From the NCBI RefSeq assembly GCF_900114435.1, contig NZ_FOZK01000002.1, positions 992,001-1,056,000 on the forward strand: a stretch of 64,000 nt of DNA, read 5' to 3'. Position 1 is the first letter of the stretch, and each line of letters begins with the position of its first letter. Positions 34,793 to 42,829 of the stretch are shown piece by piece. The notes under the pieces were generated by a model. The model searched no databases, had not been told where the DNA came from, and saw only the letters and a program-made list of their open reading frames with translations. Origin of the DNA: Halomicrobium zhouii. GTDB taxonomy: Archaea; Halobacteriota; Halobacteria; Halobacteriales; Haloarculaceae. The position numbers were made by a program, and so were the translations under genes.

Positions 34793-34818
34793 CGCAATTA
34801 CACGTTAAGAGCAGTAGG

Positions 34819-34826
34819 ATATTTAA
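34819..34826 (-). promoter_or_regulatory. TATA box of tfb
   Basis: TTAAATAT on the minus strand, 27-34 nt before the tfb ATG. Between it and the start lies CTTAACGTG, another AT-containing patch. Fits a leaderless promoter. Confidence 0.6.
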
Positions 34827-34964
34827 CACCTTGGGAAGGGCTACCGTCTCGGGCCGCAAGAAGCGGCCGGTGGCGACCGGTCGGCGACGATCACTGGCCG
34901 GATTCGCTGCCGGTGTCTTTGTGAAGAGGAACGCCTTTACTCTCAGGTCGGCCATCTTCAGGCG

Positions 34965-35558
34965 ATGCCGACCATCGAGTGCGACGAGACCACCGCACGC
35001 GAACGGCTCGAAGCGGCGGGGGTCGACGTCGAACCGGGAAACACCGAATACGAACGCTGGCGAGCGATCCACGCCGGCGCGACAGCCGTGGCGTACGACG
35101 GGAAAGTCGTCGTCCAGGGCGGGTCCACCGCACAGCTCGAGGCGGTGCTCCGCGACGGCGGCGGGCGCGTCGAGGCGTACTTCGACGGGGCCTCGCGCGG
35201 CAACCCTGGCCCGGCGGCGGTGGGATGGGTACTCGTCACGAACGACGGCATCGTCGCCGAGGGCGGCGAGACCGTCGGCCGGATGACGAACAATCGCGCC
35301 GAGTTCGAGGCACTGATCACGGTGCTGGACGTCGCACGGGGCTACGGGTTCGACGAAATCGTCTTGCGAGGCGACTCGGAACTCGTGGTCAAACAGGTCC
35401 GCGGGGAGTGGAACGCCGACGACCCCGAACTGCGAGAGCGTCGCGTCACCGCCCACGAACTACTCCGCTCGTTCGACGACTGGTCCATCGAGCACGTCCC
35501 GCGCGAGGTCAACGACCGCGCGGACGAACTGGCGAACGAGGCGCTCGACGATGACTGA
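34965..35558 (+). CDS. rnhA: Ribonuclease HI with N-terminal extension
   Basis: 197 residues. C-terminal RNase HI core (about 68-197): YFDGASRGNPGPAAVG with the first Asp, MTNNRAEFEALI with Glu, LRGDSELVVKQV with the second Asp, and VPREVNDRADELAN with the last. These are the four metal ligands, so it is expected to be active on RNA in RNA/DNA hybrids. The N-terminal about 65 residues (EYERWRAIHAGATAVAYDGK, VVVQGG) are a separate small domain known from haloarchaeal RNase HI. Overlaps the next gene by 8 nt. Confidence 0.94.
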   Translation: MPTIECDETTARERLEAAGVDVEPGNTEYERWRAIHAGATAVAYDGKVVVQGGSTAQLEAVLRDGGGRVEAYFDGASRGNPGPAAVGWVLVTNDGIVAEGGETVGRMTNNRAEFEALITVLDVARGYGFDEIVLRGDSELVVKQVRGEWNADDPELRERRVTAHELLRSFDDWSIEHVPREVNDRADELANEALDDD

Positions 35559-36105
35559 GCTTCCCGACGACGTCGTCGCGGAGGCCGAACGGCTGACGCG
35601 CCTCGCGCGACAGGCCGTCGATTCCGCCGAAAGCAATGCTTACCGTACGGAACGCGACGAACTGATCGGCGAGTACGACTACACGGTCCGGATCCGCGAA
35701 GACGACGACGCCGACGTCCTCGTCTGCTATCCCTCGGAGTGGATGGACGACGGGACCGTCCGGACGGACCGCATCGAGGACGTGGACCGCGGCGTCGAAC
35801 GTCGACTCTCCGGCGCGGGCGACCCCGACGACTGGGAGGCGGTCGCGGAGACGAACGACGAACTCGTCGACGCGGTCGCGGCTGACCACGAGGACGTCCA
35901 CGCTGCCAACGCCCGTGCGCTGGCCGACTTCGCGAGTAACCACTACGCGAAGCCGGTCACGGAGTTGACGCGGTCCGAACTCCGCGAATTTATCGAGGAG
36001 TACCTCCCGCGGAACGCCTGGCCGACGGACCGGCAGCTGGCGCGCGTGGAAGACTCTGTGGAGGTAGCGTTCGAAAAAACGGATGTCAGCTGTCCGCTGG
36101 AGTAA
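35551..36105 (+). CDS. Haloarchaeal rnhA-operon protein
   Basis: 184 residues, starting inside the last codons of rnhA (ATGACTGAG overlap), so translationally coupled to RNase HI. Acidic and soluble, with helices at the ends (LPDDVVAEAERLTRLARQAV and a C-terminal ELTRSELREFIEEYLPRN) and a beta-like centre (YDYTVRIREDDDADVLVCYP). The same pair is conserved in haloarchaea, where this protein is usually labelled only as rnhA operon protein. Biochemical role unknown. Confidence 0.75.
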   Translation: MTELPDDVVAEAERLTRLARQAVDSAESNAYRTERDELIGEYDYTVRIREDDDADVLVCYPSEWMDDGTVRTDRIEDVDRGVERRLSGAGDPDDWEAVAETNDELVDAVAADHEDVHAANARALADFASNHYAKPVTELTRSELREFIEEYLPRNAWPTDRQLARVEDSVEVAFEKTDVSCPLE

Positions 36106-36108
36106 ATT

Positions 36109-36471
36109 CTACTGCTGCTCGGCGTCGACGAGGTCGTGGAGCGCGTCCGCGCGCTCGTCGTCGGCCGCGAACTTCCCGAAGACCCACGCGAGCTGGTCGA
36201 GGACCGCTTCCTCGCCCTCCTCGGTGAGCGCGTACTGGTTCGTCCGCTTGTCGAGTTCGCTCTTCTCGACGAGGTCGAGTTCGACGAGGTCGTCGAGGTT
36301 CGGGTAGAGGCGCCCGTGGTTCACTTCGCTGTCGTAGTAGGTCTCGAGTTCTCGCTTGATAGCCAGACCGTACCGTGGCTCCTCGGAGAGGATGACCAGA
36401 ATGTTCTGCTGGAAGGCCGTGAGTTCTCGTGCGATTCCCGGAGTGCCGTCGATGGCTTGTGCCTCTGACAT
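36109..36471 (-). CDS. PadR-family transcriptional regulator
   Basis: 120 residues. Winged-helix PadR: LTAFQQNILVILSEEPRYGL (first helices), AIKRELETYYDSEVNHGRLYPNLDDLVE with the recognition helix and R-L-Y-x-N-L wing start, and a C-terminal dimerisation helix. It is convergent with the rnhA-operon protein gene, 4 nt apart. Its promoter region contains an inverted repeat at 36497-36510 that may be its own operator. Confidence 0.88.
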   Translation of the reverse strand: MSEAQAIDGTPGIARELTAFQQNILVILSEEPRYGLAIKRELETYYDSEVNHGRLYPNLDDLVELDLVEKSELDKRTNQYALTEEGEEAVLDQLAWVFGKFAADDERADALHDLVDAEQQ

Positions 36472-36493
36472 GGTTAGCGAAATGTCAGCAAAC

Positions 36494-36510
36494 TATTTAA
36501 CGCTTGTTAA
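36494..36510. promoter_or_regulatory. PadR promoter with overlapping inverted repeat
   Basis: On the minus strand TTAAATA (36494-36500) is a TATA box 23-29 nt before the padR ATG. The perfect inverted repeat TTAAC-GCTT-GTTAA (36497-36510) overlaps its upstream side and the BRE position, the usual place for a repressor site, which suggests autoregulation. Confidence 0.5.
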
Positions 36511-36712
36511 CTCCAGTGAGCTGTCCCGAAAATCCACTTGACGGCGGGCCTATAGCCTCTATTCCCCAATCTTAGTTCAATTCAGAATAACAGTTGTTGT
36601 AATTGATTAGGAAACCAATAGCTGGCGGTACGAACCGATTACCCCGCGTCTCACGTGGTGATGAGAATGGATTACGAAAGTACTTTTTGGCCACCTCACG
36701 GACTGAGTCGTG

Positions 36713-37246
36713 ATGACGAACCTGTGGCAAGACCTCGAAACCGGCCCGAACCCGCCCGAATCGATCTACGCCGTCGTCGAGTGCCTGAAGGGAGAGCGTA
36801 ACAAGTACGAGTACGACAAGGACGTCCCCGGCGTCGTCCTCGACCGCGTGCTCCACTCGAACGTCCACTATCCCTCGGACTACGGCTTCATCCCGCAGTC
36901 GTACTACGACGACGAGGACCCCTTCGACGTGCTCGTCCTCGTCGAGGACCAGACGTTCCCCGGCTGCGTCATCGAGGCTCGCCCCATCGCGCTCATGAAG
37001 ATGGACGACGACGGCGAGCAGGACGACAAGGTCATCGCGGTCCCCGAGGAGGACCCGCGCTACGACCACCTGCAGGACCTCGAGGACATTCCCCAGCAGC
37101 AACTCGACGAGATCGACGAGTTCTTCGCGACCTACAAGAACCTCGAGGAAGGCAAGGAAGTCGAGACCCAGGGCTGGGAGGACAAGGCTGCCGCGAAAGA
37201 GGCCATCGAACACGCGATGGATCTGTACGAACAGAACTTCGCGTAA
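36713..37246 (+). CDS. ppa: Inorganic pyrophosphatase
   Basis: 177 residues. Family I soluble PPase hydrolysing pyrophosphate to phosphate. Signature residues: ERNKYEYDKD, VLHSNVHYPSDYGFIPQSY, the catalytic DEDPFDVLVLV cluster and DDDGEQDDKVIAV. The start ATG 36713 is preceded by a second possible GTG codon (36710); a CGAAAGTACTTTTTGG element 22-35 nt upstream is the likely BRE/TATA, fitting a leaderless mRNA. The 240-nt stretch before it holds only this promoter and that of padR. Confidence 0.95.
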   Translation: MTNLWQDLETGPNPPESIYAVVECLKGERNKYEYDKDVPGVVLDRVLHSNVHYPSDYGFIPQSYYDDEDPFDVLVLVEDQTFPGCVIEARPIALMKMDDDGEQDDKVIAVPEEDPRYDHLQDLEDIPQQQLDEIDEFFATYKNLEEGKEVETQGWEDKAAAKEAIEHAMDLYEQNFA

Positions 37247-37426
37247 GCTAACCGTCCGTTTCGCTTCTCCGAACGACGTCTCTCTATTTCGCGCCGTCGC
37301 CAGTGACGCCCGCCAGTGTCGTCGACGGCGAGGGGACCAATACCCGACGGTAATACCGGACGGCGCTGCCGATAAATTATGAGCATGGGTAATTACTTGT
37401 GGCGAGAGCGGCTAGGCGGAGACGTG

Positions 37427-37591
37427 ATGGCAACGAAGCAACCGAGGGTCGCCGTGGACCACCCGACAGTCGTTCCGGAGAACTACGACGCCGCGGACGA
37501 CGCCGACGAGGACACCGAAGGTGATGAGTCGGTGGCCGGTGAGCCCGTGACCGGTGAGTCGGTGGCCGGCCAGACGTCCCACCAGGAGTAG
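37427..37591 (+). CDS. Small acidic protein with Gly/Val/Glu repeats
   Basis: 54 residues from MATKQPRVAVDHPTVVPENY. After residue 20 it is almost all Asp/Glu, then a repeated ESVAGEPVTGESVAG tail. An AT-rich GATAAATTATG box at 37371-37381 lies about 50 nt upstream, so the mRNA would have a short leader; an ATG at 37379 in the same frame is the alternative start. No family recognised. Confidence 0.45.
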   Translation: MATKQPRVAVDHPTVVPENYDAADDADEDTEGDESVAGEPVTGESVAGQTSHQE

Positions 37592-37670
37592 GTATTGCCG
37601 ATACCGGCGACGTGCGTGAATTCGGGCCGCGAAAAGAAGTTTCTTGTTCCCGTCCGCTGAAAGGACGCGT

Positions 37671-39014
37671 ATGGGCCTGTTCGACCGTCTCCGCGGCGAC
37701 GAGGGACCCCGTGTTGCCTTCTTCGGCATCGACGGCGTCCCGTATAGCCTCGTCTCGGACCACCCCGACCAGTTCGAGAATCTCACTGCATTGGCCGAGG
37801 AAGGCAGCGCGGGGCCGATCGACAGCATCGTTCCCCCGGAATCCAGCGCCTGCTGGCCGTCGCTCACGACCGGCGTCAACCCCGGCGAAACCGGCGTCTA
37901 CGGCTTCCAGGACCGGGAGGTCGGCTCCTACGACACCTACGTCCCGATGGGCCGGGACGTCCAGGCCACGCGCGTCTGGGACCGCGTCGCCGACGACGGG
38001 CGCGACGCCACCGTGCTGAACGTCCCCGTCACCTTCCCGCCCCAGCGCAACGTCCAGCGCATGGTGTCGGGCTTCCTCTCCCCGAGCGTCGGCGACGCCT
38101 CCTTCCCCGACGAACTCGGCGACTACCTCGACGGCATCGACTACCGCATCGACGTCAACGCCAAACTCGGCCACGACGAGGACAAGACCGACTTCATCGA
38201 GGACGCCCACGAGACCCTCGACAAGCGTTTCGAGGCGTTCAAACACTACGTCCAGGAGGACGACTGGGACCTCTTCTTCGGCGTCTTCATGACCACCGAC
38301 CGGGTCAACCACTTCCTGTTCAAACACTACGAGGAGGACGGCAAGTACCAGGAGGAGTTCTTCGAGTTCTACCGCAAGGTCGACGACTACCTCGGCCAGC
38401 TGCGCGAGATGCTCCCCGAGGACGTCACCATGATGGTCGCCTCCGACCACGGCTTCACCAGCCTCGACCACGAGGTCCACTTCAACGAGTGGCTCCAGCA
38501 GGAGGGGTGGCTCTCCTACGAGGACGACGACCACGACAGCCTCGGCGACATCGCCGACGACACGCGCGCGTACTCGCTCATCCCTGGGCGCTTCTACATC
38601 AACCTCGAGGACCGCGAACCCCGCGGGTCGGTCCCCCAGGACGAGTACGAGGCCGTCCGCGACGAACTCCAGGCCGAACTCGAAGCCCTCGAAGGCCCGG
38701 ACGGCGAGAAGGTCGCCGACCGCGTCGTCACGAAGGAGGAGGCCTTCCGCGGCGACCACGACGACATCGCCCCGGACCTCGTCGTCATCCCGAACCACGG
38801 CTACGACCTGAAAGCCGGGTTCAAGGGCAGCGACGAGGTGTTCGGCCTCGGTCCGCGCAACGGCATGCACAGCTTCGACAACGCCTCCCTGTTCGTCGAC
38901 GACCCCGACGTCCGCGTGTCGGACGTCGACCTGTTCGACATCGCACCGACGATGCTGGACCTGATGGACGTCGACTACGAGCGGGGCGAGTTCGACGGTA
39001 GCAGTCTGGTCTGA
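37671..39014 (+). CDS. Alkaline-phosphatase-superfamily phosphodiesterase/phosphatase
   Basis: 447 residues. Type I phosphodiesterase/nucleotide pyrophosphatase fold: AFFGIDGVPYSL carries the first metal-binding Asp, SSACWPSLTTGVNPGETGVYGF the nucleophile region, MTTDRVNHFLFKHY and MVASDHGFTSLDHEVHFNEWL the second metal site (D-H). The C-terminus has GMHSFDNASLFV with the final His. Substrate unknown. No signal peptide, so cytoplasmic. Confidence 0.85.
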   Translation: MGLFDRLRGDEGPRVAFFGIDGVPYSLVSDHPDQFENLTALAEEGSAGPIDSIVPPESSACWPSLTTGVNPGETGVYGFQDREVGSYDTYVPMGRDVQATRVWDRVADDGRDATVLNVPVTFPPQRNVQRMVSGFLSPSVGDASFPDELGDYLDGIDYRIDVNAKLGHDEDKTDFIEDAHETLDKRFEAFKHYVQEDDWDLFFGVFMTTDRVNHFLFKHYEEDGKYQEEFFEFYRKVDDYLGQLREMLPEDVTMMVASDHGFTSLDHEVHFNEWLQQEGWLSYEDDDHDSLGDIADDTRAYSLIPGRFYINLEDREPRGSVPQDEYEAVRDELQAELEALEGPDGEKVADRVVTKEEAFRGDHDDIAPDLVVIPNHGYDLKAGFKGSDEVFGLGPRNGMHSFDNASLFVDDPDVRVSDVDLFDIAPTMLDLMDVDYERGEFDGSSLV

Positions 39015-39038
39015 GGGCGGTTCGCCCACCGGCTATTC

Positions 39039-39926
39039 TCAGTAGTCGCTCAGCACGTCAGTTCTACATTCCAGCAGCGCGTTCAGGTGGTCGGCGTCTT
39101 CCAGTATCGTCAGTTCCGCGTTCGGGAGCGCGTCTGCCAGCCGATGCGCACTGTCGAGGGGGACGTTCGCGTCGGCGTCGCCGTGCCAGATTCGAACCGG
39201 TGCGTCGACGTCGCCCGGCGAGACGTCCCACTCGCCGTGTAGCAACCGGCTCTCGGTGACGAGTCCCTCGCCGCGACCCGCGACCGCTGCGACGAAGTCG
39301 CGCCGTACCACTTCGGCGACCGGGCCAGGGACGTCGGCCCCGCCATTCGACGTGTACTGGGAGACGACGAGAGCGGGCGAGGTCCTGGCTGCGAGCCACG
39401 CCTGGGCGCGAACGGATCCCCGAAGGAGCCACGGTACCCTGTTCGCGAGGATCTCGAGAACGCGCACCGTCCGGGGGGTGCCCTCGACCAGCGACGGCGG
39501 GGGCGAGGCCGAGACGAGGTCCACGGCCTCGACTCGCTCGGGAGAGGTCGCCGCGAGTGCGAGCGCGTGTGGGCCACCGCCGGAGAAACCGACGACCTTC
39601 GCGGAGGCGACGCCGGCATCGTCGAGCACCGGGAGCACGAATCGTTCGGTATCCGCCAGCGTCCGGCCCGACCACCCGTCCGAGCGGCCGTAGCCCGGTC
39701 GATCGATGGCCAGGACGCGGACGTCGCTCTCGCGCGCGGCGGAGTGGAACAGTTCTCCGAGGACGCCGGATCCGGGGGTGCCGTGGAAGAAGACGACGGG
39801 CGCACCGCCTGGCGTTCCGTACTCGGCGTAAGCGATAGTCCGTCCCTCGTCGGTCCTGACGGTACTGCACTCGTCCTCGACTTCGACGACCCGACGCTGG
39901 TCGTCCGTTGCCGCCGTCTCGCTCAT
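39039..39926 (-). CDS. Alpha/beta hydrolase
   Basis: 295 residues from MSETAATDDQRRVVE. Catalytic triad candidates: nucleophile Ser in VVGFSGGGPHALALA (G-x-S-x-G), Asp in RIWHGDADANVP and His in EDADHLNAL. The oxyanion-hole strand VVFFHGTPGSG is present. Substrate unknown. Start chosen at 39926; 58 upstream open codons overlap the divergent regulator gene and look non-coding. Shares an 86-nt divergent promoter region with the HTH-10 gene. Confidence 0.88.
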   Translation of the reverse strand: MSETAATDDQRRVVEVEDECSTVRTDEGRTIAYAEYGTPGGAPVVFFHGTPGSGVLGELFHSAARESDVRVLAIDRPGYGRSDGWSGRTLADTERFVLPVLDDAGVASAKVVGFSGGGPHALALAATSPERVEAVDLVSASPPPSLVEGTPRTVRVLEILANRVPWLLRGSVRAQAWLAARTSPALVVSQYTSNGGADVPGPVAEVVRRDFVAAVAGRGEGLVTESRLLHGEWDVSPGDVDAPVRIWHGDADANVPLDSAHRLADALPNAELTILEDADHLNALLECRTDVLSDY

Positions 39927-39981
39927 CGATCGGTAGTCGCGGGCCGAACCGCCTGGCAGTTCTCCCGGATGGATGCGGTTC

Positions 39982-39990
39982 TTTTTATAA
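39982..39990 (+). promoter_or_regulatory. TATA box of the HTH-10 regulator gene
   Basis: TTTTTATAA, 23-31 nt upstream of ATG 40013. It fits a leaderless transcript and fixes the start codon against an upstream in-frame one. Confidence 0.6.
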
Positions 39991-40012
39991 CATCGCCGGA
40001 AGAGACGATGGC

Positions 40013-40657
40013 ATGGAGCGCGTCGCGTTCCGGGCGCGGTACCCCGACGACCTGCTACATCCGTTCCACCGTCGGCTCGCGGCGACGGACGACGTGTCAC
40101 GCGCCGACCTCCTGGTCTGGGGACCGCTGTCGACCGTCTCCACGCTCACGTGGTTCGACGGACCGACCGAGGCCGTGGCAGCGGTGTTCGAGGCCGTCGA
40201 CTCGGCGACCGGTACCGAACTCGTCCCCGGTGACGGCGGAACGTACGCGTTCGTCCACCAGACCGACTACGAGTTCCCGGACGTACTGCTGGATCTGGTG
40301 GCCGAATCGCCGGTGGTCTACGTGCCGCCGATAACGTTCTTCGACGACGGCCACGTCGCGTTCGAGGCCGTCGGCCAATCGGAGAACCTCGCTACGTTCC
40401 ACGCCGAACTCGCCGGTCTCGCCGACGTGACCGTCGAACGGGTGGGGGAGTTCGACCGATGGGGATCGCCGGCGACGATCACAGAGCGCCAAACCGCGGC
40501 ACTGGACGCAGCCGTCGCCGTCGGCTACTACGACGTTCCGCGGTCCGGTGGCGTCGGGGACGTGGCCGAGCGACTCGACTGTGCAACGAGCACTGCCGGT
40601 GAACTACTCAGAAAGGCGGAATCGAGCGTGATTCGCGAGTTCACAGAGAGTCGCTGA
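40013..40657 (+). CDS. HTH-10 (bacterio-opsin activator-like) transcriptional regulator
   Basis: 214 residues. The C-terminal about 55 residues form the HTH_10 domain found only in haloarchaea (TERQTAALDAAVAVGYYDVP, GGVGDVAERLDCATSTAGEL). It follows an N-terminal approximately 150-residue sensor-like domain of the same family with beta strands and an LVWGPLSTVSTLTWFDGP segment. Signal unknown. Divergent from the alpha/beta hydrolase gene, which is a plausible target. Confidence 0.85.
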   Translation: MERVAFRARYPDDLLHPFHRRLAATDDVSRADLLVWGPLSTVSTLTWFDGPTEAVAAVFEAVDSATGTELVPGDGGTYAFVHQTDYEFPDVLLDLVAESPVVYVPPITFFDDGHVAFEAVGQSENLATFHAELAGLADVTVERVGEFDRWGSPATITERQTAALDAAVAVGYYDVPRSGGVGDVAERLDCATSTAGELLRKAESSVIREFTESR

Positions 40658-40711
40658 CGGACCGACCCGAATCAGGAGACGTCAGCGACGGGCTTCCACC
40701 GGCCCCACATC

Positions 40712-40906
40712 TTACATCCGAGAGGCGTTCTTCGCGTCCTCTGCGTGGTCGAGCGCGAACTCCAGTTGTCGCCGGTGGACCTCCTCCAGCTCCTCGGCGT
40801 CGGCGTCCGCGAGCCGCGTCGTCACCGTGACGCCCGGAATCGACGTCTTCAGTTCGTTGTCCGCGCCGTCGAGGAACTCGCTGGGATCGAAGTCTGACTC
40901 CGACAT
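40712..40906 (-). CDS. Small conserved haloarchaeal protein
   Basis: 64 residues from MSESDFDPSEFLDGADNELK. Acidic, helical C-terminal half (DADAEELEEVHRRQLEFALD) with no TM helix or metal motif. Likely a haloarchaeal DUF of unknown role. It is convergent with the HTH-10 gene and lies downstream of the cetZ terminator hairpins. Confidence 0.5.
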   Translation of the reverse strand: MSESDFDPSEFLDGADNELKTSIPGVTVTTRLADADAEELEEVHRRQLEFALDHAEDAKNASRM

Positions 40907-40988
40907 AGCTGTCAAGAGGAGTCCGAGCCCGAAAACGGCTGGCCCGCGTGGCGTGAGGAGGTGCGGTTCTGCGGTACGTTACAAGCAT

Positions 40989-41051
40989 ACCGCGGCGCAC
41001 CGCGCCGCGGTTTCACCGGATTCGAGCGAAGCGAGAATCCGGCCTTTTTTT
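40989..41051 (+). terminator. Two consecutive hairpins with a T7 tract
   Basis: Hairpin one has 9-bp arms ACCGCGGCG / CGCCGCGGT (40989-41011). Hairpin two has arms CCGGATTC / GAATCCGG (41016-41042) and is followed by TTTTTTT (41045-41051). The arrangement looks like an intrinsic-type terminator on the plus strand, although no plus-strand gene ends immediately before it. Confidence 0.5.
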
Positions 41052-41055
41052 CGCC

Positions 41056-41121
41056 GACGTTTTTTGTGGGGGGTTGAGCGCTCGCCGGAGGGGAGCGCGA
41101 TTCCCCCCACGAAAAAAGGTC
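41056..41121 (-). terminator. Long inverted repeat after cetZ
   Basis: TTTTTTGTGGGGGG (41060-41073) pairs with CCCCCCAC-G-AAAAAA (41103-41116), leaving one bulged base, and an inner GCGCTC/GAGCGC pair extends the structure. It begins seven bases after the cetZ stop codon; read from cetZ, a T6 tract comes first. Archaeal polymerase terminates at T tracts, so this is the likely cetZ terminator. Confidence 0.6.
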
Positions 41122-41127
41122 GTTGTG

Positions 41128-42204
41128 TTACATCAGGTCGTTCAGGTCGTCGTTCGTCATGCCTTCCATCGGGTCCCGGTCTTCGGCCATGCCCTCGCTT
41201 GCCTCACGGGCCCGATCCATGAACTCCTGGATTCGGGCCGAGCGTTCGACGCCACCGAGCAGGACGAGCGAGGCGATCTTCTCGCTGCCGATGGGGAAGT
41301 CCCCGCCCCGGACTTCGAGGCTGCCGGTCTCGTCTTCCATCCACTTGCGCGCGCGTTCGACGCCTTTGCGCGAGATGCGTTCGGGGTGGCCGGCGACGAC
41401 GAGGAGGCCGGCGTCGGCCTCCGTCGCGTCCGGGAGGCTCATGCTGGTCATCAGCGCGTTGCGGGTGACGCTGGTGATGACGGAGATGTTCTCGCCGGCG
41501 TCCTCGCTGGCGGGGGCGGCGGCGTAGCCCACGGAGGCGATGCCGCCGTTCTTGAGCGTGTTGATGATCTCGGAGGAGTCGACGACGCTCTCGCCGACGC
41601 CCTCGACGGCCTCGCCGGCGGCGAACAGCAGGCCGACGCGCTGGGCGATGGCGTCGTTGATGCGGTCGAAGCCGGCTTCGAGGCTGTCGTCGGCGGCCTT
41701 CCAGGCGTCGTTGTCGATGAGGATCAGCGAGTCGGCCTCGCGGACGCACGTCTTCAGTGATCGGCCGGCGTTGGCCTGGTAGATGCCCCCCTCGTCGCGC
41801 CCGGGGAGGACGCCGAGCACGTAGACGGGGACGTCGTAGATGCGCTGGAGTTCGCGGGTGAGCATCGGTGCGCCACCGGAGCCGGTGCCGCCGCCGAGGC
41901 CGGCGACGACGACGACGGCCTCGGCCTGGGAGGTGATGCGCCCGTCGAGGTCGCCCATCACTTCGGTGGCGTTCTCCTGCATGATCTCGGCGCCGAGTTC
42001 GTTGTCGCCGCCGACGCCGTGGCCCTTGACCCGGTCCTGGCCGATGAGGGACGTGTCGATGTCGAGTTCACGGAGGTCCGCCTCGGCGGTGTTGACCGCG
42101 AGTGCGCCCTTCACTGCCTCGAATCCCATGTCGTAATCGAACTCCGCCAGGGCCTGGGTGACCTTCCCCCCGGCCTGTCCAACCCCTATCAGGACGACTT
42201 TCAT
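41128..42204 (-). CDS. cetZ: Tubulin/FtsZ-superfamily GTPase CetZ
   Basis: 358 residues from MKVVLIGVGQAGGKVTQ. GTPase motifs: VGQAGG at the N-terminus, ALAVNTAEADL, RVKGHGVGGDNELGAE, the tubulin signature GLGGGTGSGGAP and NDAWKAADDSLEAG. CetZ proteins control haloarchaeal cell shape and motility; CetZ1 shapes rods and supports swimming in Haloferax. This protein lacks the approximately 25-residue Gly-rich insertion I recall near the middle of CetZ1 and may be another paralogue. C-terminus is acidic (DPMEGMTNDDLNDLM). Divergent from the pilus-like locus, 79 nt between starts. Confidence 0.92.
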   Translation of the reverse strand: MKVVLIGVGQAGGKVTQALAEFDYDMGFEAVKGALAVNTAEADLRELDIDTSLIGQDRVKGHGVGGDNELGAEIMQENATEVMGDLDGRITSQAEAVVVVAGLGGGTGSGGAPMLTRELQRIYDVPVYVLGVLPGRDEGGIYQANAGRSLKTCVREADSLILIDNDAWKAADDSLEAGFDRINDAIAQRVGLLFAAGEAVEGVGESVVDSSEIINTLKNGGIASVGYAAAPASEDAGENISVITSVTRNALMTSMSLPDATEADAGLLVVAGHPERISRKGVERARKWMEDETGSLEVRGGDFPIGSEKIASLVLLGGVERSARIQEFMDRAREASEGMAEDRDPMEGMTNDDLNDLM

Positions 42205-42252
42205 ACCACATGGCTCTACAGGGCGACTAATCAACGTTGCCCCGCTCCGGAG

Positions 42253-42276
42253 GTTCAAGTACCGGGACGGGACCAG
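42253..42276 (+). promoter_or_regulatory. Promoter and shared box of gene 42284
   Basis: GTTCAAGT (42253-42260) sits at the TATA distance from ATG 42284. GACGGGACCAG (42266-42276) ends 7 nt before the start and recurs at 43279 and 46873 in the same locus. Confidence 0.5.
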
Positions 42277-42283
42277 ACGGTCC

Positions 42284-42829
42284 ATGTCCGACGACGAAGC
42301 GCTGCAGCGTCGATTGCGCGCGGTCGAGCGATCACTGACCGACGGCGACCACGACGTCGATTCCCTCCGAGCCGCAGGCGACCAGGCGAACCGGATCGAC
42401 GAACTGGCGGCCCGACTCGACGAAGCGGAGGATAGAATCGCCGAACTCGAGGCCTCGACGCAGGCGCTTCGCGGCTACGTCGGCAACGTTCGCTCGGTCA
42501 ACGAAGACGTCGAACAGCGCGCCGACGCTGCGCTGGCCGCCGTCGAGCGCCTCGAAGCGCGGTTCGACGACGCGGCGGAACCGGAGGCTGAATCTATCGA
42601 ATTCCCCGATGTGCCCCGGTCGTCAGGTCCCCATCGAGACTCTCAACAGCTCCGTGCCAGTTCTCGGGACCGACGGCGAGCGGACGGCAGGACGGGGGCA
42701 AACGGCCCCGTCGGTAGCCACAGCGACGGTGGAAACGACGGCACCGACTCCGACGACGCCACCGATTCCGACGACGGCACCGACGGTGGCGACGGCCTGG
42801 TAGCGCGAATCCGGCGCACGCTCGGATGA
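42284..42829 (+). CDS. Coiled-coil protein, first gene of Tad-like locus
   Basis: 181 residues. Residues 1-100 are a long amphipathic helix with heptads (RLRAVERSLTDGDHD, ELAARLDEAEDRIAELEAS, VEQRADAALAAVERLEARF). After that comes a hydrophilic Ser/Asp/Gly/Thr tail with DGTDSDDATDSDDGTDG repeats and a short helix LVARIRRTLG at the end. No TM. It matches the coiled-coil family that precedes the ATPase in haloarchaeal Tad-like clusters (DUF7310, from memory). Its stop overlaps the next start (ATGA). Confidence 0.7.
   Translation: MSDDEALQRRLRAVERSLTDGDHDVDSLRAAGDQANRIDELAARLDEAEDRIAELEASTQALRGYVGNVRSVNEDVEQRADAALAAVERLEARFDDAAEPEAESIEFPDVPRSSGPHRDSQQLRASSRDRRRADGRTGANGPVGSHSDGGNDGTDSDDATDSDDGTDGGDGLVARIRRTLG

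Noticed and set aside
37379-37426. Start at 37379 for the small acidic protein
   Set aside because: The AT-rich box at 37371-37381 overlaps this ATG, so it more likely serves as promoter for the ATG at 37427.
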